Below, one piece after another: positions 16,896 through 17,940 of a DNA stretch of 17,940 nt. The stretch spans positions 31,967-49,906 of the forward strand of contig BQKZ01004048.1 of assembly GCA_036244855.1 (NCBI GenBank), in the 5' to 3' direction. The notes beneath the pieces were generated by a model. The model had not been told where the DNA came from, did not search any database, and saw only the letters and a program-made list of their open reading frames with translations. This DNA comes from Temnopleurus reevesii (Eukaryota > Echinodermata > Echinoidea > Temnopleuroida > Temnopleuridae). How positions within the stretch are numbered: position 1 is the stretch's first letter; the number at the start of each line of letters is the position of its first letter. The translations under genes were made by a program, and so were the position numbers.

Positions 16896-17460
16896 TCTTT
16901 CAGTCATCTTTCTATCAAGTGTTTGATGCTACTTTAGAGAACTGAAATAAAAGTACAATGATCATTTATATACAGGGTCAGATTTATTACTTTCCATCAA
17001 CCTTATCAATTTTAACCCTAACATTTGGCAATTTGATTATCTACAGGTATTTCCGATTACGAAGATTTTAGATGAAAGTGATAGCTATCAGTGACAGGAA
17101 ATATGTAAACCGCTAACACATCCTGAAAACTATGCCAACTGATAAACAGGGAAACTAATTTTTTATTAGTTAGAACATTTGCGAATCAATAACAACAAAC
17201 GTTTACCCATCAAAAGTACAACTCTTACATGGTTAAGTTGTGGTCTAACGTAATCTTAAGTTTCGATACTGTGAAATAGTAAGAATAAGAGTTTTTAGAA
17301 AAAAAGTTAAAAGCCAAAACAAAACAACAACACAAAAAACACCACGTGAACACACAACATAAATTCAATGATATGCTATCCACGAAAGCATTTTTCGACA
17401 ATAACGCATGCAGTTTCTTTTAGAATTGTCCTTTATTTTTCCTTTTCCTGTCGTTAAATT
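16896..17460. other. No gene seen
   Basis: AT-rich with a short AAAAC/CAACA-rich stretch near 17310-17345. No coding or repeat family was recognised. Confidence 0.4.
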
Positions 17461-17640
17461 CCTTCAGAAAGTAATTTATCCACATTGTGATTTCCTCAAC
17501 CCAGGTGAGGTGAATGGGTACCGGTAGGAAGAAATTCCTTGACTGCAGTGAGCGTCAAATGGTAGCCATGCTATATCCGGAGGATGATGCAAGAGAGTGC
17601 TTAGATAAATGTTGGAATAATTAGTTTTAAAAGATCCTCC
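17461..17640 (+). mobile_element. SINE-like 3' fragment, ACCCAGGTG..GGGTACCGGTAGG type
   Basis: AACCCAGGTGAGGTGAATGG and the following GTACCGGTAGG, AATTCCTTGACTGC and GCTATATCC blocks resemble the conserved 3' half of SINEs widespread in marine invertebrates. The tRNA head is not seen, so it is a truncated copy. The family assignment is from memory. Confidence 0.55.
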
Positions 17641-17686
17641 CAATTTCTGGGCATAAGTACCGTCAAACGAATTTTATCCACACTTG

Positions 17687-17687
17687 T

Positions 17688-17718
<31 letters not shown>

Positions 17719-17720
17719 TT
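17687..17720. repeat. TTTA microsatellite
   Basis: About 8.5 perfect TTTA units. Confidence 0.95.
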
Positions 17721-17866
17721 AAAACATATACCTACCATATATACAAGGTAAAAATTGGTTTTCATCTTGGTCCTGGAACAAAACGAATACAAATAGTAAA
17801 TAATCACTAAACTAGAGTTAAACTAAAATTGTACAATAAAATAGTCATTGATAATTAGGAAATAAG

Positions 17867-17890
17867 AATACTTGGGTTAATACTTGGGTA
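17867..17890. repeat. Two-unit 12-bp tandem repeat
   Basis: AATACTTGGGTT followed by AATACTTGGGTA. Confidence 0.7.
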
Positions 17891-17940
17891 TTAACACTAC
17901 ATGAGCCATGTAATATTTTGCAAGTATTTAATATAGGCAG

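Larger units (their letters stand above)
17687..17900 (-). mobile_element. Probable LINE 3' UTR tail
   Basis: Read on minus, GGACCAAGATGAAAACCAAT, TTTTTACC, TTGTATATATGG and an (AATAAAT)n tail resemble the 3' ends of CR1/L2-type LINEs with microsatellite tails. There is no coding part. The call rests on style only. Confidence 0.4.

Noticed and set aside
1..17940. CRISPR array, operon or phage/bacterial defence system
   Set aside because: No regularly spaced direct repeats and no prokaryotic gene layout. The gene has spliceosomal introns.
14400..17940. N-terminal phosphatase exons
   Set aside because: No minus-strand GDGMG-type motif or signal peptide could be found. They are presumably beyond the window.

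Overview
The window is animal nuclear DNA. It is AT-rich, gene-poor and full of short foldback (MITE-like) elements, SINE and LINE remnants and simple repeats. The repeat style, including one family ending CAGGGCCC...TTGCATAAAA, suggests a marine deuterostome, most likely an echinoderm such as a sea urchin or sea cucumber. That assignment is an inference. Nothing bacterial or archaeal is present.

The only gene I can support is a GPI-anchored alkaline phosphatase (ALPL/tissue-nonspecific-like) on the minus strand. Seven exons lie at 13795-13612, 11405-11230, 9743-9536, 8977-8837, 8199-8005, 6952-6815 and 6099-5795. All six introns are GT-AG and every junction phase agrees. Together the exons give about 448 residues, from the catalytic-serine exon to the stop codon. 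The first ~90 residues (signal peptide and the first metal-binding aspartate) are not found and presumably lie beyond the right edge.

The gene shows signs of repeated local exon duplication. A second copy of the catalytic-serine exon lies at 14346-~14178 and has lost its donor. The intron at 9744-11229 is largely built of decayed tandem copies of the sequence around its own two splice sites. Two of the donor-side copies differ from the true exon only at synonymous positions over the last 19 codons.

Transposable elements fill the rest. A foldback family with ends CAGGGNGGTGTTTCACCAAG occurs at 4215-4391, 7799-7926 and 9380-9524, and a look-alike lies at 13985-14154. Two of the copies are nested inside other foldbacks, at ~4050-4453 and 7759-7986. 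A long foldback of about 825 bp lies at ~12752-13575. Other foldbacks are at 1544-1666, 2416-2648, 2842-3103 and 16004-16143. Retroelement pieces are a frameshifted LINE 3' end (16895-16265, minus), a second LINE-like tail (~17900-17687, minus), a SINE-like 3' part (17461-17640) and tRNA-like fragments at 14764-15005 and near 15640. The left 5.7 kb is 3' flank with repeats and no convincing gene. The right 3.5 kb is repeat-rich sequence upstream of the last visible exon and is probably intron.
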